Below, piece by piece: positions 1-12,659 of a stretch of 64,000 nt of DNA. Each line of letters begins with the position of its first letter. Position 1 is the stretch's first letter. A program made the translations under genes and the position numbers. Source of the DNA: Casuarius casuarius. Its lineage: Eukaryota; Chordata; Aves; Casuariiformes; Casuariidae. The DNA lies in NCBI GenBank assembly GCA_003342895.1, contig PTFA01000191.1, positions 1,422,330 to 1,486,329 of the forward strand, given 5' to 3'. The notes under the pieces were generated by a model. It did no database searches, was not told the DNA's origin, and worked only from the letters and a program-made list of their open reading frames with translations.

Positions 1-1100
1 CAGTTGAATGCAAGTAGCTATATATCACTAATTAAAGTTTTTTTCTGAATATTGTACAACATGACACAGGCAAGACAAAACTGAACCAGTAGGGATAAAC
101 TCTCATACTATCAACAACAGCCTCTTACTACTAATTCTAGCATGCAAAAGCAGCAGGTGCCCATCAGTTTTCATTTTCCTTGTTTCTTTTTAACATTTTG
201 GGTCAACTGATTTCAACTGACTTTTTCATCTCCCAATCACTAGTATTTATCAGTAACCAACACCTAGGTACCCTGTATTTGGCTGATGACAGCATGAAAC
301 CTTTGAACATGGTATAAAAAAAAAAAAAGTCAAAACTAAGCAAACCATGAACAAAATCTCTAAAAGAACTGGGTCATACAAAAGGGTTTACTAGACATGC
401 ACTGCCAAGTCTAAAATGTTTAAAATGATGAGTCAGGTTCTAAACATTTATGGAATTAACTATATAGTCAAGATATTTAGAAGACTCTTTTTCACTCTGC
501 CTGTTTTTTTGAGCCATAGCAATCCACAGAGAGAATATTTCTGAATTTTTCTTTGCAATCACAAGGACTAGAAACAGTGGTTTTAAAAATGAGAACCAAA
601 AGTCAGAAAAGGTCCTGTGCTTTCAGGAACTGGAGCTTTCATAAAAACACCATGACGATGAAGGGTCTTTCACTCACCTTGCTCTTGCCTTAAAAATATA
701 AAAAGACTAACTAGATTCATGCTAAATAAGCATTTTTAATCTGTCCTCTATCAGTCACAAAAATATTTTGTATTATCTCACCTTCATGATTGTGCCCCAC
801 CAGCTTTCATGATACAGTCTTAAAAAATATTCAACAAAAATAACAATAACAACCACAACATACTGTATTATGTAATAGTATTAAAATGATAACTATCACC
901 TGTTCCAGAGACAGACAATGGTTTTGCTGTGGTCAACACAGCATGAATTTTGAACAAACAGGGTAGTGCAAAGTTAAAATGTCCACACCTCAATGGCTTT
1001 TCCACTTGCAGTTGGGCTAGCACAGATTTGTCTGAAGGACATTCTTACAGCCTGTGGGTAGCTGTTGATGTCATCCAAAGCTAACTCACGTCACCAGGCT

Positions 1101-1136
1101 TTAATCAATTTAAATTTAATTAAAATTAAATTAAAA
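1101..1136. repeat. AT-only near-palindromic low-complexity block
   Basis: About 36 bases made almost only of A and T, with alternating TTTAA, TTAAA and AATT units that nearly read the same on both strands. Such DNA melts easily and contains TAATTA-type homeodomain cores, but no function can be assigned from this alone. Confidence 0.5.
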
Positions 1137-2729
1137 GGCCAATTTAAGTTTGCTTTAATCAACCTCTCAGCTCCTATTTATGGTAGAGGCACATGACTAT
1201 TTTTCAAGACAGTTCTTTCAGAAATACTCTTCTGAAAAAGGTCCATGAGTCAGACCTAGGCAATGTCATGCTGTGAATGGAGAAACATGAGTTAATTTTC
1301 CTCCAGACAACTGAAAGAGGTGACTGGGGATATGCCTAACACACTATCTGAGGTGCAGGTAGTTACGTCCATAGTGCTGTAAAGTCTTCACCTACAGCAG
1401 CACTACTGTGCAAAACTGCAAGAGTGAACAGGCAGAGCTGATTACATTACTGAATTCCAAGTAAGATTTGCATCATGAGCTGAATAAATTGTGATAAATT
1501 TGCCTTTAGAGTGTGTGCCATCGTTCTACAAGAAGCAACTTTCTTCTTAAGTAACAGTTACTGTTTAGCTTATAAATGAAGTTGCTCAAATACAAGGATC
1601 TGTCTTCCCAAGCCCAAGCTGGGAAACAAATATCCTTGGGCAATCACTGTAATAAAGCGAGTTTGAATAACAGTTTTTTTTATTTGATGGGCCCCTAAAT
1701 ATTTTTGTGCCTAATAACCAGGCCTGCCATACCTCTAATCAGGATTGCCCAGCCAGAAATGTGAATATATGTACAGCATAGTGTGCGCACAGACAACAAC
1801 AAGCTTGATGCGTCCTGCAGATTTGCTGAGAATCTCTTACTTATCTGTGTAACTCTCAAAGGAGGGCTGACATGTCGAAGGAGTGTTGTAACTGCTGCAT
1901 GTGTGCTGTACAGGTGATCTGCCCTTGCTCTATGGACATATTTGAGTTTTCCAGACTCGCATCAGTCCTGTTGCAGGACTTACTACTGCAGTGGACATGT
2001 GTGAACTCATCATAATCCCTTCCCTAAAGCCTCCATCCTAATCTTTGGACCAAAAAAGGGGACATTATCTTGGGATATTTGGACCCACAGTTGTTCTACC
2101 TATAGCTTCAGTGCCCAACCACATGGTGTAAATGGGCCTTAAAGCATGTACAAATAAAATTTACTTCCACTTAAACACCCTCTGTATACAACCTGGAAAT
2201 GAGTAAATGAAAATATTGCCAAGTGAGCAGAATCAGTATATCACTCAGTAATTCAGTCTTTGTCAGTGTGGACTCAAAAACCGGAATGTGATAAAATATA
2301 TCCCAAATACCACTTACTTCCCCTCCACAGGCAGGAAATGGAGTAAGGCATAAAATAGTGCTAATCGCGATTCAGCCACTGCAATGGACTGCCCTGATTA
2401 TTTCTCCCATGAAGCAGAAGAAGGGAATGGGTGATGCACCAGGATGTACTCCAGACATATGCAGTGACCTGCTGTTGTAACGCATCTTATCTCAAAAAAC
2501 ACAGTTGAGCCAAAAGGACTGACTCAGGAGCTAAGCTTCAGGTAAGCAAAAGTGGTACATTTAAGTCCATGTGAAATTCTCCAAAATCTTACCAGTCAAT
2601 ATCAAACCTCAAACAAGAGTGCCATCATATTACTGGGCTTCACAGAAGAATCAGGAGAGCTAGAGGAAAAAAAATCTCTTAAAATGTTCTTTATCCTCCA
2701 AACAAAGCAACTTTTAAAGGAACCAAGTC

Positions 2730-2748
2730 TTTTTTTTTTTTTTTTTTT
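2730..2748. repeat. Poly-T run (T19)
   Basis: Uninterrupted run of 19 T. It is the longest homopolymer I found in the window. It could be a plain slippage tract or the reversed tail of a decayed minus-strand retroposon. No recognisable retroposed body was found to its left or right. Confidence 0.9.
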
Positions 2749-3124
2749 GAGAAAATGGATATCAAGTGCTTTTCCTTCCGCTTAAAAAGGCACAAAACCT
2801 TATCTTTCCCATCTTTTTTTCCCCTCTCTTTTTCCTGTTTTTCAAATAGGAATAAAGAAAGGGAGAAACAAACCCTGTGAACCAAAAACCCAAGTAAAAC
2901 ACGTGGTATATAATGAAATATAAAACACACAAAATAAAACAAAGAAAATGCTTCCATTTCAGGTGCTTTGTTTTAAAAAATCAAGGACAAATTGTTGAAA
3001 TACATGTTGAAAAATATTTTGCTTATTTCTTATTTTTCATGGAAATTCAATTATTTCCCATGTGAGCCAGTTATCTACTTAGGAAACTGGCAAATGCTTG
3101 TAATGTTATCTTGTCTGCAGATAC

Positions 3125-3141
3125 TTTTTTTTTTTTTTTTT
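3125..3141. repeat. Poly-T run (T17)
   Basis: Uninterrupted run of 17 T followed by CAG. It looks like a polypyrimidine tract plus 3' splice acceptor, but no downstream exon with a matching donor or a conserved frame is visible. Most simply a slippage tract. A further T14 run (3618-3631) sits inside the following CR1 fragment. Confidence 0.85.
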
Positions 3142-3224
3142 CAGCGAAGTGCCCTTTTCATTTAGTTTTGTTCCTCATGGCACATTTTAAAAGGAAGTTA
3201 TATCTGGGATTCAGCTCATGCTTG

Positions 3225-3732
3225 AATGATATACTTCAGGGGACAGCCAGAAGGACTATTCAAGGGCTTGAGAAAAATGAGAGAAATTCAAGGAGCATAA
3301 GCTGTTTCACTTCGCAAAAAGAAGATCAAGAGGTGATTTGGTTATGGTGCATAAATAAGTTTGCAAAATAAAAAATACCATGTTTTTTAAAGATATTTTT
3401 ATTACGAAGAAAAAGGGATAAAAAGAGGCAATGGCTGAATGTTAAAGCCAGGCAAATCCAAACTTGCAATAAAGCATGCTTTTTTTACAGCACTTGAGAC
3501 TGACCATCTGAATGCATGGCCTGGAGAAGTGGCGGACATTGCATCTTTTGAAGTTTTCATATCAAGTCAGTTTAAAGCAGGTCTTCCAGAATGTCATCCA
3601 AACACAAGTTATTGGGCTTTTTTTTTTTTTTACTGGAGTTACTGGGAGGAAATTTGATGAGTCAGGTTATACTGGAGGAAAGCCTAGAAAATTTAATGAG
3701 CCCCCCTGGCCTGAAAAATCTATGACTCTATT
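3225..3732 (+). mobile_element. CR1 LINE fragment, 3' end (degraded)
   Basis: Plus-strand remnant of the 3' untranslated end of a CR1 non-LTR retrotransposon. Blocks in the expected order are a 'cttgagaaaaatgagag' block, a 'caaaaagaagatcaagagg' block (3316-3333), a block like the 'aatggctggaagttgaagc' segment of CR1 (3430-3450), a 'cagcacttgagactgacca' segment, a 'ttgaagttttcatatcaag' segment (3548-3566), and a terminal 'ctggcctgaaaaatctatgactctatt' equivalent at 3706-3732. The copy is 5' truncated, as is usual for CR1, and a T14 run has expanded inside it. There is no coding capacity: the open frames crossing it are chance. Identification rests on recall of the consensus and the order of blocks. 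Confidence 0.75.
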
Positions 3733-5514
3733 TAAAATGTGATTTCCCCATTTGATTTAAATAAATCCCATTTACAGTACAGTTCAAAAATATTCTGGCT
3801 TTTGATAACTCTTCCTGCTGCCAAATCCTAAACTCACCTGCCCTAACATGTCTTTACTATTTGGCAAAATGTTTTTCTTAGCTGTGCTTGCCTATATATT
3901 TGTTTCTAAAAGAACTTGACAAAGCTTTCTCATTGTATTTCAAAAAGAAAAATGTTCTTTCTACATCTGGAAATACTAAAAAAGTGCTTTCTTACAGTAT
4001 TTTTTTACTACGTATGGACAAGGTCCTGACCCTTATTATTGGAACTCCAATCCAGATGGGACTCTGCAAGGTTCTAATCATTAGAGGGATCCCCTTTTGA
4101 AGTGATGTACATCTTGAGAGACATTCGGACTTTCAAGAAGTTATCATTTGTGGGAGGTCTGTTGGGAAGATTTGAAATCGTTTGGGAACTTCCTTCTTTT
4201 CAAGGGAGACTGTTTGTATATATGTGTGTGCCTAAAGCATAAGGATTCCCCAAGCGGCATATTCGCATGCCCACAATTTAACCCATTTCCTTTTTTTTTT
4301 TTGAAGCAAATAATTCCTCTTATTTTAATATCTTCTTCTCCTGAACAGCTATTTTCTTCCATTAGATACTCTGCAACACAGCACTATATTAAAAAAATAC
4401 AAGTTATGATATTAATGGTAATCTAAAACCAGAAGAAGCAATTTTGGAGAATATAGTTGAAGTTTGTCAAGATTTCTTTTCCATTAGTAACTGCCATTTT
4501 GTTAAAAATTGAAGCATTCTAGAAGAGCACTCTGACTTTGTAAAGTTTATTATAAAATATTGAAACAAAGAGAACATATCAGAGCAGGATGCCTTCATTG
4601 GCTGTTTTGAAAACATTCTGAAACATATAAATAAAAATAAAGTCAACATCAGAAATAAAAGATTCACTTTTTGTCTGACAACGCTCTGATTGATCCAAAA
4701 TAATTTTTATAATGTCACTTTGTGTGTGGGGAGAATCTGCTATTTTCTGATTGAGCATGAAAACAAGTGAAATGTAAAGATTTCTTATGGAATGGAAATT
4801 CAAGTTCCGACTGCTTCAGAATACAGTGATGTTGTTAATACAGAGATACAGTTAGAAATATTTTTGCCATGTGCTTTGCACATGGATACATTTTGCAGTT
4901 GATTATAGCCCATGCAATGTTTAAGACTCCAACAGTAAAAAGCATGAAAAGGAAACTTTCAAATCCATATAATTATACTTAAAATACGGTACTGTCCACT
5001 TTTCAAAAGGATTGAAGACAAAAGATTCTAAAATTTTAAGAGCTCACAACTAAAATATTATATAGCTTGAAGAACTATTAGAATTACATGGACTATTTAA
5101 TTGCCCATGCGAAAAATAAAATCACCAAGATTCATCTGCACTGGCTATACTTCAGCTTGGCCAAACTCCTGACATGGGCGAGGACTCACTGCATCATTAC
5201 AAAGCAACTGGGCCTGAAGAACAGGAGAGAGTATTCCCAACCAAATGCAGGACTTCTACCTGGTCTTGCAGCACTGCAGCCTAATTTTTTAAAGGCCATC
5301 CTTCCACTTTTTCAAGATCATTTGTGGAAATTCAAGACGGGGAACATCTGGCAGATCAGAAGAATCAAAACCAAGAACTAATGGGTCGTAGGTGGAACAT
5401 ACCATGTTATTGTTTTTTTTTTTAAAAAAAGAAAAAGACAATCATGTTTGCATTCAGCAATGGGAGCATTGCCACCAGACATATGGCCCTACTCAAGACC
5501 GGAACGGTCTTAGA
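3733..5514. other. Unique non-coding stretch
   Basis: Nothing gene-like is visible. There is a T12 run at 4291-4302 and a short T run before 5421. Small open frames (up to 97 codons) show no recognisable domain. Sequence around 4450-4960 is AT-rich with no repeats recognised. Confidence 0.55.
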
Positions 5515-5805
5515 TGTAGTATTGTGTTCAGCTTTGGACAACACGACTCAAGGAAGATGTGGGCTAATTGTAGAGGGACCATGGGAAAGAAAGGAGAACA
5601 ATCTGAAGCCTAAAATCCCTGACCTGCTATATGAAAGAGAATGAACTGAGCTTGTTTCAGAGGAAGCCTGTGTGTGAACATGACAACACCCTTCAGGTAC
5701 ATGAATGGTGGATGCAAACAGGAAGGCAACAATCCATTTTTTAGGTCAATGGCTGATAGGTCAATAAATCACGAATAAAACTGCAGTTGAAGAGGGTGGC
5801 TGGGG
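5515..5805 (+). mobile_element. CR1 LINE fragment, 3' region
   Basis: Plus-strand CR1 remnant. It starts with the 'agtattgtgttcagctttgg' block (5518-5537), which corresponds to the CR1 segment reading 'tgttcagttttggacccc'. It continues through 'gaactgagcttgtttcag' (5643-5660), 'aggtacatgaatggtgg' (5695-5711) and 'ggaaggcaacaatcc' (5721-5735), and ends in a segment like 'aaactgcagttgaagaggg'. The order and spacing of these blocks fit one element. The terminal microsatellite of CR1 is not seen, so the 3' end is missing or decayed. Confidence 0.7.
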
Positions 5806-8237
5806 AAGCTGGTGAGCATCCATCATTAACTGAGCAGGAGACAGGACGAGGAAAGCAGCAGGCTGTTGGGAACAGCCAGAAGGAATCATGCCTGTGGGCA
5901 GAATGGGCTATGACCACACTAGACCACTGCCCCTCTCCTTAGGGCCCTGAATCATTGAAATGGCCTGCAAATCATTCCCAGAGGACATGGATGATTTGAC
6001 CCAAAGTCCTAAATCCAGGAATTACTCATCCTGTGTGAGTGCCCTAACCATCCAGATATAGAGGGGTGCTCTGATGAACCTCCTCCGTTTTGCCATAATT
6101 AAATTTCCAAGAGGCCACAAAACTTAAGAAAGGTCAGAGGTTGGTGCTACAGCCTTGTGCACTTGTAGGGCACAAGAAACTAAAATTCAGTCCCTTGTGC
6201 CGAGAAATACATGCTCAGCCATACAAAACTCAGCAGCTCTAATCTGAAGAAGACTCTCCCAGCAGGGAGTGTTGAAGATCTAATTCAAAGTCCCTCAGAT
6301 TAAGCAGAACAAGGTTTTAAAAACAGATCTTCTATCTCCATGGCTAGCTCTTTCGTTACCTCGCGCGCTATGGTTCCTGGTGGGTTTTTCTGGCCCAGGG
6401 AGGTCGTCTTATAGAAGGTCAGAGAGACACATCTGAGACATCAGCACTTGTACCTCAAGCTTTAGACACAGAATTGAACGCTGTAAGTTATGGCAGCTGA
6501 ACAAATTGCCATTCTCATTCAGAGCTACCTCCATGCTTTTGACTGCCACAAACTTGTGAAGTAAAAAGTATAAGCTCAACCTGATGAGAAAGCTTACTTC
6601 TCAAATACCAGAGGAAGAGGTGCGAGCTGAGCATTTTGAAGTCCCAAATAGGACAGTCACATCTCATGGTCAGTTACAGTAAGTCAGTTGCCCAGAGCCA
6701 CATTAATTTGACCACATCCCAAACTGTGTAGAAAGGTAGCTTTCCAGACAAAGAAGAGAGATAAATGAAGACTTTCCTCCTTTAATCAATGTAATAAAAC
6801 AGGCCAGAGGGAAGATTAGCTTTCCTGCCAGAGCCAAAGAAATGTAAGTACAGTAACAAAAAAATGCTCTTGAATAATTAAGGAAAACTGTACATCCTTG
6901 CCTGAACAATGACAAAATAATACACTGAAATGCTTCAGCAGATGGGCAGCAGGAGGATTTATATTGCCCCAAAGTCACGAAGTGCAGAGATAATGTGGAT
7001 TCACCTTATCATGCTCTCTTCTTAAACTGAACCAGAGAACATTTTGTGTTTCAATGGCTCAGAGCAAAACAAAAATAAATAAAAATGGGGTGTGAGTAGG
7101 CGAGAGATTTCAAACGTTTCAATACCCACATACACCCCCTCTGCCAATTTGCTAAAGTAAAAACAGCTGAACCTAATTTTTTTTCCTTTCAAATTTGGTG
7201 GAAAAAAGTTTTCCCCAGCCAAGACCATATGTGCCAATTTTCAGCTTAGAAGGAATTTTTGGATCCTGGAGAAAGAGGACTGGAGTTCAAGATTTATAAT
7301 AGAAGTGCCATCTCAGAACTATCTGTAGTCTAGCTGGCACAGCATTGTAACTCAAGCACACTTCTTTCTGTAACCACAATTGAAACCATTCTTAAGTAGT
7401 ATGCACTGCTGGCTTTGGGAGGTCTGTGACACTATCCCAGCCACAGGGTGCTAGAAATGGAAAGGAGGCTCTCAGGTTTCATGAAGGCCCCGTTTTGGGA
7501 GGTACACAAGCTTGTACACAGCTTGAGGCATGTGTACCATCCCATGGCCTTCAGCAGGCCCTTGCAGACCCCACTGGGAACAATACAAACATTATGGCTT
7601 AGTGTTTGATTGACTTGAGACCCTAAATGAATATATCGCTAGCTTTCTTTTCAAGCTCTGATACCTAATTCTTTACATCGGTTCAGGAATTAATTTCCTT
7701 ATTTGCTATTTTCTTTGGAATTTGAATAAAGTAATTGGCTTCCCATTTTGAGATGGCATTCTCAGCCATTTCTCTGAAGGATTCTAGATATTCTCCAATA
7801 GTTCCCATCTACACTATTGGATAATACTATTCAAGATGCTACTGATAACACTTGACAAATTTCTTACTGTCTATACCCCAATTAATGTGTCACTGTCTGT
7901 CCTACGACTTTTGGCAATGAGAAGGCAGTATAGCCTGATAGACGGAGCATTGATGTCCTCAGGCTGTGGTCTCTTCTAGCTTCCATCTAACTAAAATGCT
8001 TACGATGTGGGTGTCTGCTGTTGGACATCAATATTCAGGAGGTAAGGAACCATGTACCTGCTGAATCTGCATGAGGAAGCATTTCTGGAGATAATTCTGT
8101 TTTGATACTTCATTAAAAATTTAATGCTTCATTTTGTATTTGTATATGTGGATATTTAGGGTGGCTCAGCTTCAGATGCCTCAACAAAGTGAGGCTTGTA
8201 CTGCATACTTTTGCAAAAGTCCTGTGCTGCAAGAAAG
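5806..8237. other. Unique non-coding stretch
   Basis: No gene, RNA gene or clear mobile element recognised. The 7490-7540 part contains short inverted copies of a GTACACA-type word around 'cttgtacacagcttg'. Open frames are at most 91 codons and unrecognised. Confidence 0.55.
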
Positions 8238-8700
8238 TTATGGACCTACTGGAGAGAACTGGTGAAGAGCAACAAGAATAATCCGAAGTCTAGAAAAAAT
8301 GAGCCCCCAGAAAGTAATGAGCGAATGGCATTGCTTAGCTTAGAGAAACGAAGACTGAGATGAGACCAGATAACAGGTGAGTGTCAAAGGCTACTGCAGA
8401 GAGGAAAGGAAGAAGCTTCTGCATGTCACTGTGGACAAGAAAAGAAGTCATGTTTTTAAGTTGCAGCAAGGAAGATAAGGATTATATATTAGGTTATCTT
8501 CTGTAATGATAAGATAGTTAAACCTAGCAAGAGATTGCCTGGGGAGGCTGTGAAATCTCTATCATTTGTGATTGTTAGAAGAGTCTGGATGCAACGTGTC
8601 AGAAGTTGGCTAGATCTAGCTGAGTCTGCTCTGTGATGGGGATGGATTAGATGACCTCTCCACATCCTTTCTAGTCCTATTTTTCAATGAGGCTATGACA
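8238..8700 (+). mobile_element. CR1 LINE 3' end, fairly complete
   Basis: One of the clearest CR1 copies in the window. In order it shows 'ctggtgaagagcaacaaga' (equivalent of the 'gagaagggcaacaaag' block), a 'cttagcttagagaaacgaag' block (8335-8354), a 'tgagatgagaccagataac' block, the 'aagttgcagcaaggaagat' block (8459-8477), 'gattatatattaggttatc', 'gagattgcctggggaggctg' (8531-8550), and the terminal 'gatggattagatgacctc' plus 'tcctatttttcaatgaggc' (8641-8693). These are the landmark segments of the CR1 3' untranslated region. It is non-coding and heavily diverged, so an old insertion. Confidence 0.85.
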
Positions 8701-9154
8701 TGTATCTCTTCACTTAGAAACCTAACATTCTGGAATGTTTGGGTAACTATGCACCTAAAAAAACCATTTCTTCATGTTGGCAGTAATTCACAGACCTAAA
8801 CACAAACAGCTGGATTCCATTTCTCCTGCCTCAGAAGATGAGAGCAGCAAGGTAGAAAGATTGATTGACACTAAAGTTTAGATGAAATGAGTCATTTAAA
8901 TTGATAAGGAGTCAGCCTGATTTGAATTAAGCCATTTAAAGTTGATTTAAGTGTGGCCCAGGAATATTCAGCTATCCGTATTTAAGAACTTGCCTTTAAA
9001 TCAGTGAGTATCACTACGTCTGGATGAGAAATTAAATTCATCAAAGCATACTTGAGACCTTCACTCAGTCACAAAACTCTTGGATCTGGAAAGCTACAAG
9101 GAGAGGTCTGTGCACTGACGGAACAATTTGTTACACTCCACCCCAAATCAGGTA

Positions 9155-9212
9155 ATTTCATTGATTTTTAAGGCCATAAAGGGTCATTAGAACATTACAG
9201 TAGGTCCATCTC
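9155..9212 (-). mobile_element. Possible CR1 3'-end remnant, minus strand
   Basis: The block 'gatttttaaggccataaag' followed by 'ggtcattagaac' and 'taggtccat' looks like the reverse complement of the CR1 terminus (the usual reading is 'aaggccagaagggaccat...agtctgacc'). Only about 58 bases can be matched, so this is a weak call. Confidence 0.4.
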
Positions 9213-9402
9213 TCTAATGCAGCTGGGAGACTACATATATACAGACATACGAACTCGAGGCTGGAAAAATACCTAGAGAAAAATCATTTATATTTACTCT
9301 GTTTTCATACTCTTCCCTCAACATCCACTATCAGTCATTGTTCCTATTGGTCCTTCCACCCATACCTAAGAAAAACTAAGAGTGTCCCTAAGAACAGGGT
9401 GT

Positions 9403-9414
9403 AAAAAAAAAAAA
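9403..9414. repeat. Poly-A run (A12)
   Basis: Uninterrupted run of 12 A between two degraded CR1-like pieces. Simple slippage tract; no retroposed body was recognised immediately upstream. Confidence 0.8.
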
Positions 9415-9500
9415 TCAGGGACAAATCAAATGATTAGGAAGGACAGCACACACTAAAAAAGGATACATGAGGATCTAGGGGCCTGAAATGGAAAAGAGAG

Positions 9501-9540
9501 CTTTGGTTTGAACTGGTTGGACTCCTTATATGTTCTTATG
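9501..9540 (+). mobile_element. Possible CR1 terminal fragment
   Basis: The segment 'ctttggtttgaactggttgg' followed by 'actccttatatgttcttatg' resembles the last bases of CR1 elements that end in 'ggtctgacccagtatggctgttcttatg'. Only the last 40 bases are convincing. No upstream CR1 body is clear. Confidence 0.35.
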
Positions 9541-9579
9541 TGCTGTCTCTACTCTGCAAAGACCCAGTAGGCTCTCAAG

Positions 9580-9700
9580 GCAGGTTGTTAAGGGAGGGTG
9601 GTAGGGACTGGCTCACACTCCAGCTCTGCCCCTGCGCACAGCAGGGACATGACTTGGCCAAACTCCTTGGCTCTTCTTGGTTTCCCCACAACATCAAATC
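9580..9700 (+). mobile_element. MIR/Cry-like tRNA-derived SINE remnant
   Basis: Plus-strand order of blocks typical of amniote tRNA-derived SINEs. A head resembles 'taagggagggtggtaggg', then come 'ccagctctgccc' (9620-9631), 'gacatgacttggccaaact' (the 'gaccttgggcaagtcact' equivalent, 9646-9664) and 'cttcttggtttccccacaac' (the 'cctcagtttccccatc' equivalent). The B-box segment is poorly preserved. The tail after the core is not recognisable. Confidence 0.55.
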
Positions 9701-11132
9701 ACCCAAAACATAAGTTGCTACAAATGCAAAGAGAGGGCTTTGTACTATATTTCTGCAAATACCTCAGAAAAGCCTTCTCTTTTTTACAGTGGATTAGAAA
9801 ACCATCAGAATCATCCCCAAATCCTTAGCAAATGCAGCATACGGAGAAGGTGTAATACACAGTGCTGGTACTGGGGCTGCAATCTTTTTGGTGATATCCA
9901 GAGGCAATACACTTGCATACCCTTGGCTTCTTTCATGTCCTGGTGCACAGTTGCTTGATTGTGAACCAACCCTTGGCTAAAAAATAAAAACACAGGGAGA
10001 GGATTTGTCCTTTGCAAGTTTTTTTCCAAACCTAAGTCACTTCCCTGACTCAGGTCACAAAACAGCTCCAGAAGAGTTGTATCAGGACAAAAGCAGAGAT
10101 AACTACTGAGGCAGGAGCATAGGAAAAGTGCCTAGGGCGAGGAGATGCTTAAGCCAAGCTTGCTGTTGAAACACCAGATTGCTGCACCATGACCTTAGCA
10201 GCAGTGCTTTTCCCCCTCTCCAACATCCAGACTCCTGCCCTTGTGCCTCAGACTTTGGGAATCCACTTTACATGTACCACTCGTTCCCAAATGATTTCTT
10301 TGCACTTCCAGGCATTGTCTATATAAAGATTAGTCCAGGGACCATATGTCTGAAACATTTCATCACACTGGCACAGCTGAAAGTAGTTGGTGTTTTGTAT
10401 GATCTACCTTAGGCCATGGACTTGTATCATGCCAGGGAACACGTCTGGTGTTTGCCGGAATGCAGTGATAAAATGAAACATGCTGCCTGCTATTTACTTT
10501 TCAGCTCAGAGTGTTGCAGATTGCCTGCTGTCACTGCTTTTCATGCTAACTCATCACCATCGCGTGCTATTAGACATAGATGAGCATTATATTAACCTGT
10601 GCATGAGATGACTGGATGTAAGTGTCTTTCCAGCATTAGATGCCTAATATTGCCAATATGGTAATTTTATCTTTGGAAATACTGTCTTCCAGAACTCATA
10701 ACCCAGGGAATGAACTAATAGCAAGGTTAGGAAGCAGTGAAAAGAAGACAACAAACTTGGATGTTGGTAGGAAACAATTAATGTAACAGCTCATGAATCA
10801 ATCAGTGGAATGGTAGGCACATATGGATTCTTTAATTATGATCTGATTTTAGTAGAAACCACCTCTTAAAAAGGAAAAATAAACCCCTCCTTTTGAAAAA
10901 GGGCTTAAACAGAGAGGTACATACAATTGTGTGAGGCACGTTTAAAAGAGAGGCCCATGATGTTTATTTAGGCGAGCAAAATAGTAACCAGGAAACCTAC
11001 TGTGCCATAAAATTAACAGGAGAAAAAGCTCATGTGAACGTGAAGTTAACTGTGAGTGCTATCCTAAGAATGGAAGAAAAGCCTCTTTACTCAGGAAAAC
11101 ACCTAAATATAGGCTGAAAACCCACAGCATTC
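9701..11132. other. Unique non-coding stretch
   Basis: No gene or mobile element recognised. Open frames up to 93 codons have no recognisable motif. Composition is close to the window average. Confidence 0.55.
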
Positions 11133-11178
11133 AATCAGATTTAAGCATGTGTCTAAAGTGCCTTTTTGTGCTGGGCGC
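11133..11178 (+). repeat. Remnant of a palindromic amniote repeat (right half)
   Basis: The segment 'cagatttaagcatgtgtc' followed by 'taaagtgcctttttgtgctg' resembles the right half of a palindromic interspersed repeat that I recall from turtle, crocodilian and bird genomes, which reads like 'cttaagcatgtgcttaagtgctttgctgaat'. The left half is not visible. Called by eye; a MITE-type origin is inferred, not shown. Confidence 0.45.
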
Positions 11179-12659
11179 AAGTGTTTCACCCCAAGCAGCA
11201 GCACTGCAGTCGGGTAAAACCGTTCACAGACATGCAGTGCTGTGCCATGCTTCAGCAGGTCTCAATTTGTTGTTCTTGCAGGGGTGGCTCCAGCGCTCAT
11301 TTCATGCACAGTGAAGGATCAGTCAAACTGGGACTAACAGGATTTCCAATTGCCCTGTTCTGCAGTGCTCCTGGAAAAAGTGGTTTTCCCATGACAAAAT
11401 CATGTTGCATTCTCCAGGAGGAGATGGGCTGAACAACACCATACTGCACCCTTGATCATAACAGGTCACCCTTGGCAATCAATAGGTACTTTACCTCTAG
11501 ACAAGCCTCAAGCAATGAGTGTTTACAAAACACAACAACTACAAACACTTTCTCATTGATTTCTTTTTCCTAGGGTGAAACCATTTAATGTTAACAGTGA
11601 AAAAATGGCCGCCTGCTGCGGTTTCCCCAAAAGCTGCATTTGAATGGGTTTTGGTGAGGCTAGAGACCTGTGTGCCCAGGCATGCAAAACTGCAGATGAG
11701 CAGGATGGTTATAAATTTGACTGGCCAGAGGTGGCACCTCTTAGAAAACTGTGCAGCTTCACACAGTGTTGCTTGCTGCTATGATGTGAAAGGTAAAACA
11801 CCAGATCCATGCCATGTCACCTTCCAGCAGAGTTGCCAAAGGCATAAACCAGGGTTCGATAGTCACCACTATTAATATGGCACTCAGGAAACACTTAAAG
11901 GCTCATTTAAGGACAAAGTCCCAGGAATGCTAGGATCAGATAAAATGTTGTGTCCCTTGGAGTGCACTTTGCAATGTAATCCACCGAAGGAGGACACAAG
12001 GAGAGGCTGCAGCCTACAGAATGGTCAGGGGATCAAGACATTGATCATTATTCAAGTCTGATGCAGTTTGCAGGCCAGGTCCTTGTCCATAGGTCCTTGC
12101 CTTTAGATGATCTTCTGTCAGCATCATGAAATGTACTCCAGCTTTTTATTTGCTCAATTTTGCTCTATTTTTGTTTGTCGTGCAGCTACCAAGGAAACTA
12201 CTACAGTAAAATACCAAAAATATTGACAGTTCTAGTTTTACCTAAAAAAAATGAAGACCCCCTCCACACTGCTGCTCTTGTTCTGCCCTTGAGGTGCTCA
12301 ACGCCCTGCAAACCACCTCCCTGTCCAATGTGGAAGTTGTGGGTAAACACAAATGGAATTAACCTACTCCTAACTGGGAGATTTTCCCTACTTAATCTGA
12401 AACACCAGAGCAGCAAAGTTCACTCTCTATCATTATTTACCATCACACCACCAGGGAGACCTGAATATAATATCCCATAAAATGCCATCCCCAACTGGCA
12501 AAAAAGTAAACATTTCTTTCTCTGCTGGATGGAAACACCATTTGGGAAGCACCAGAGGATGCACTGAATAGCGGTGTTTTCTACTCCAATAACTTATGTC
12601 ACCAAGCCAGCACTTTAAACCTTACAGAAAATTTGGGCATCCTGCATGAGGCTGCAAAA
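11179..12659. other. Unique non-coding stretch
   Basis: No supported gene. Open frames of 88-106 codons occur (for example 12160-12480, plus strand), but their peptides match no family I know and show no coding-like composition. A decayed repeat cannot be excluded. Confidence 0.55.

Larger units (their letters stand above)
1..3224. other. Unique AT-rich non-coding stretch
   Basis: No gene or clear transposon is recognised here. It holds a 13-bp A run (316-328), an AT-only near-palindromic block (1101-1136), and two long T runs listed separately. Open frames are at most 88 codons and partly built on homopolymer runs. Parts could be transposon relics too old to recognise by eye. Confidence 0.6.

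Noticed and set aside
3125..3143. Polypyrimidine tract plus CAG that looks like a splice acceptor
   Set aside because: No plausible exon or donor downstream; T runs followed by CAG arise by chance. The same applies at 51166-51180 and 57768-57788.
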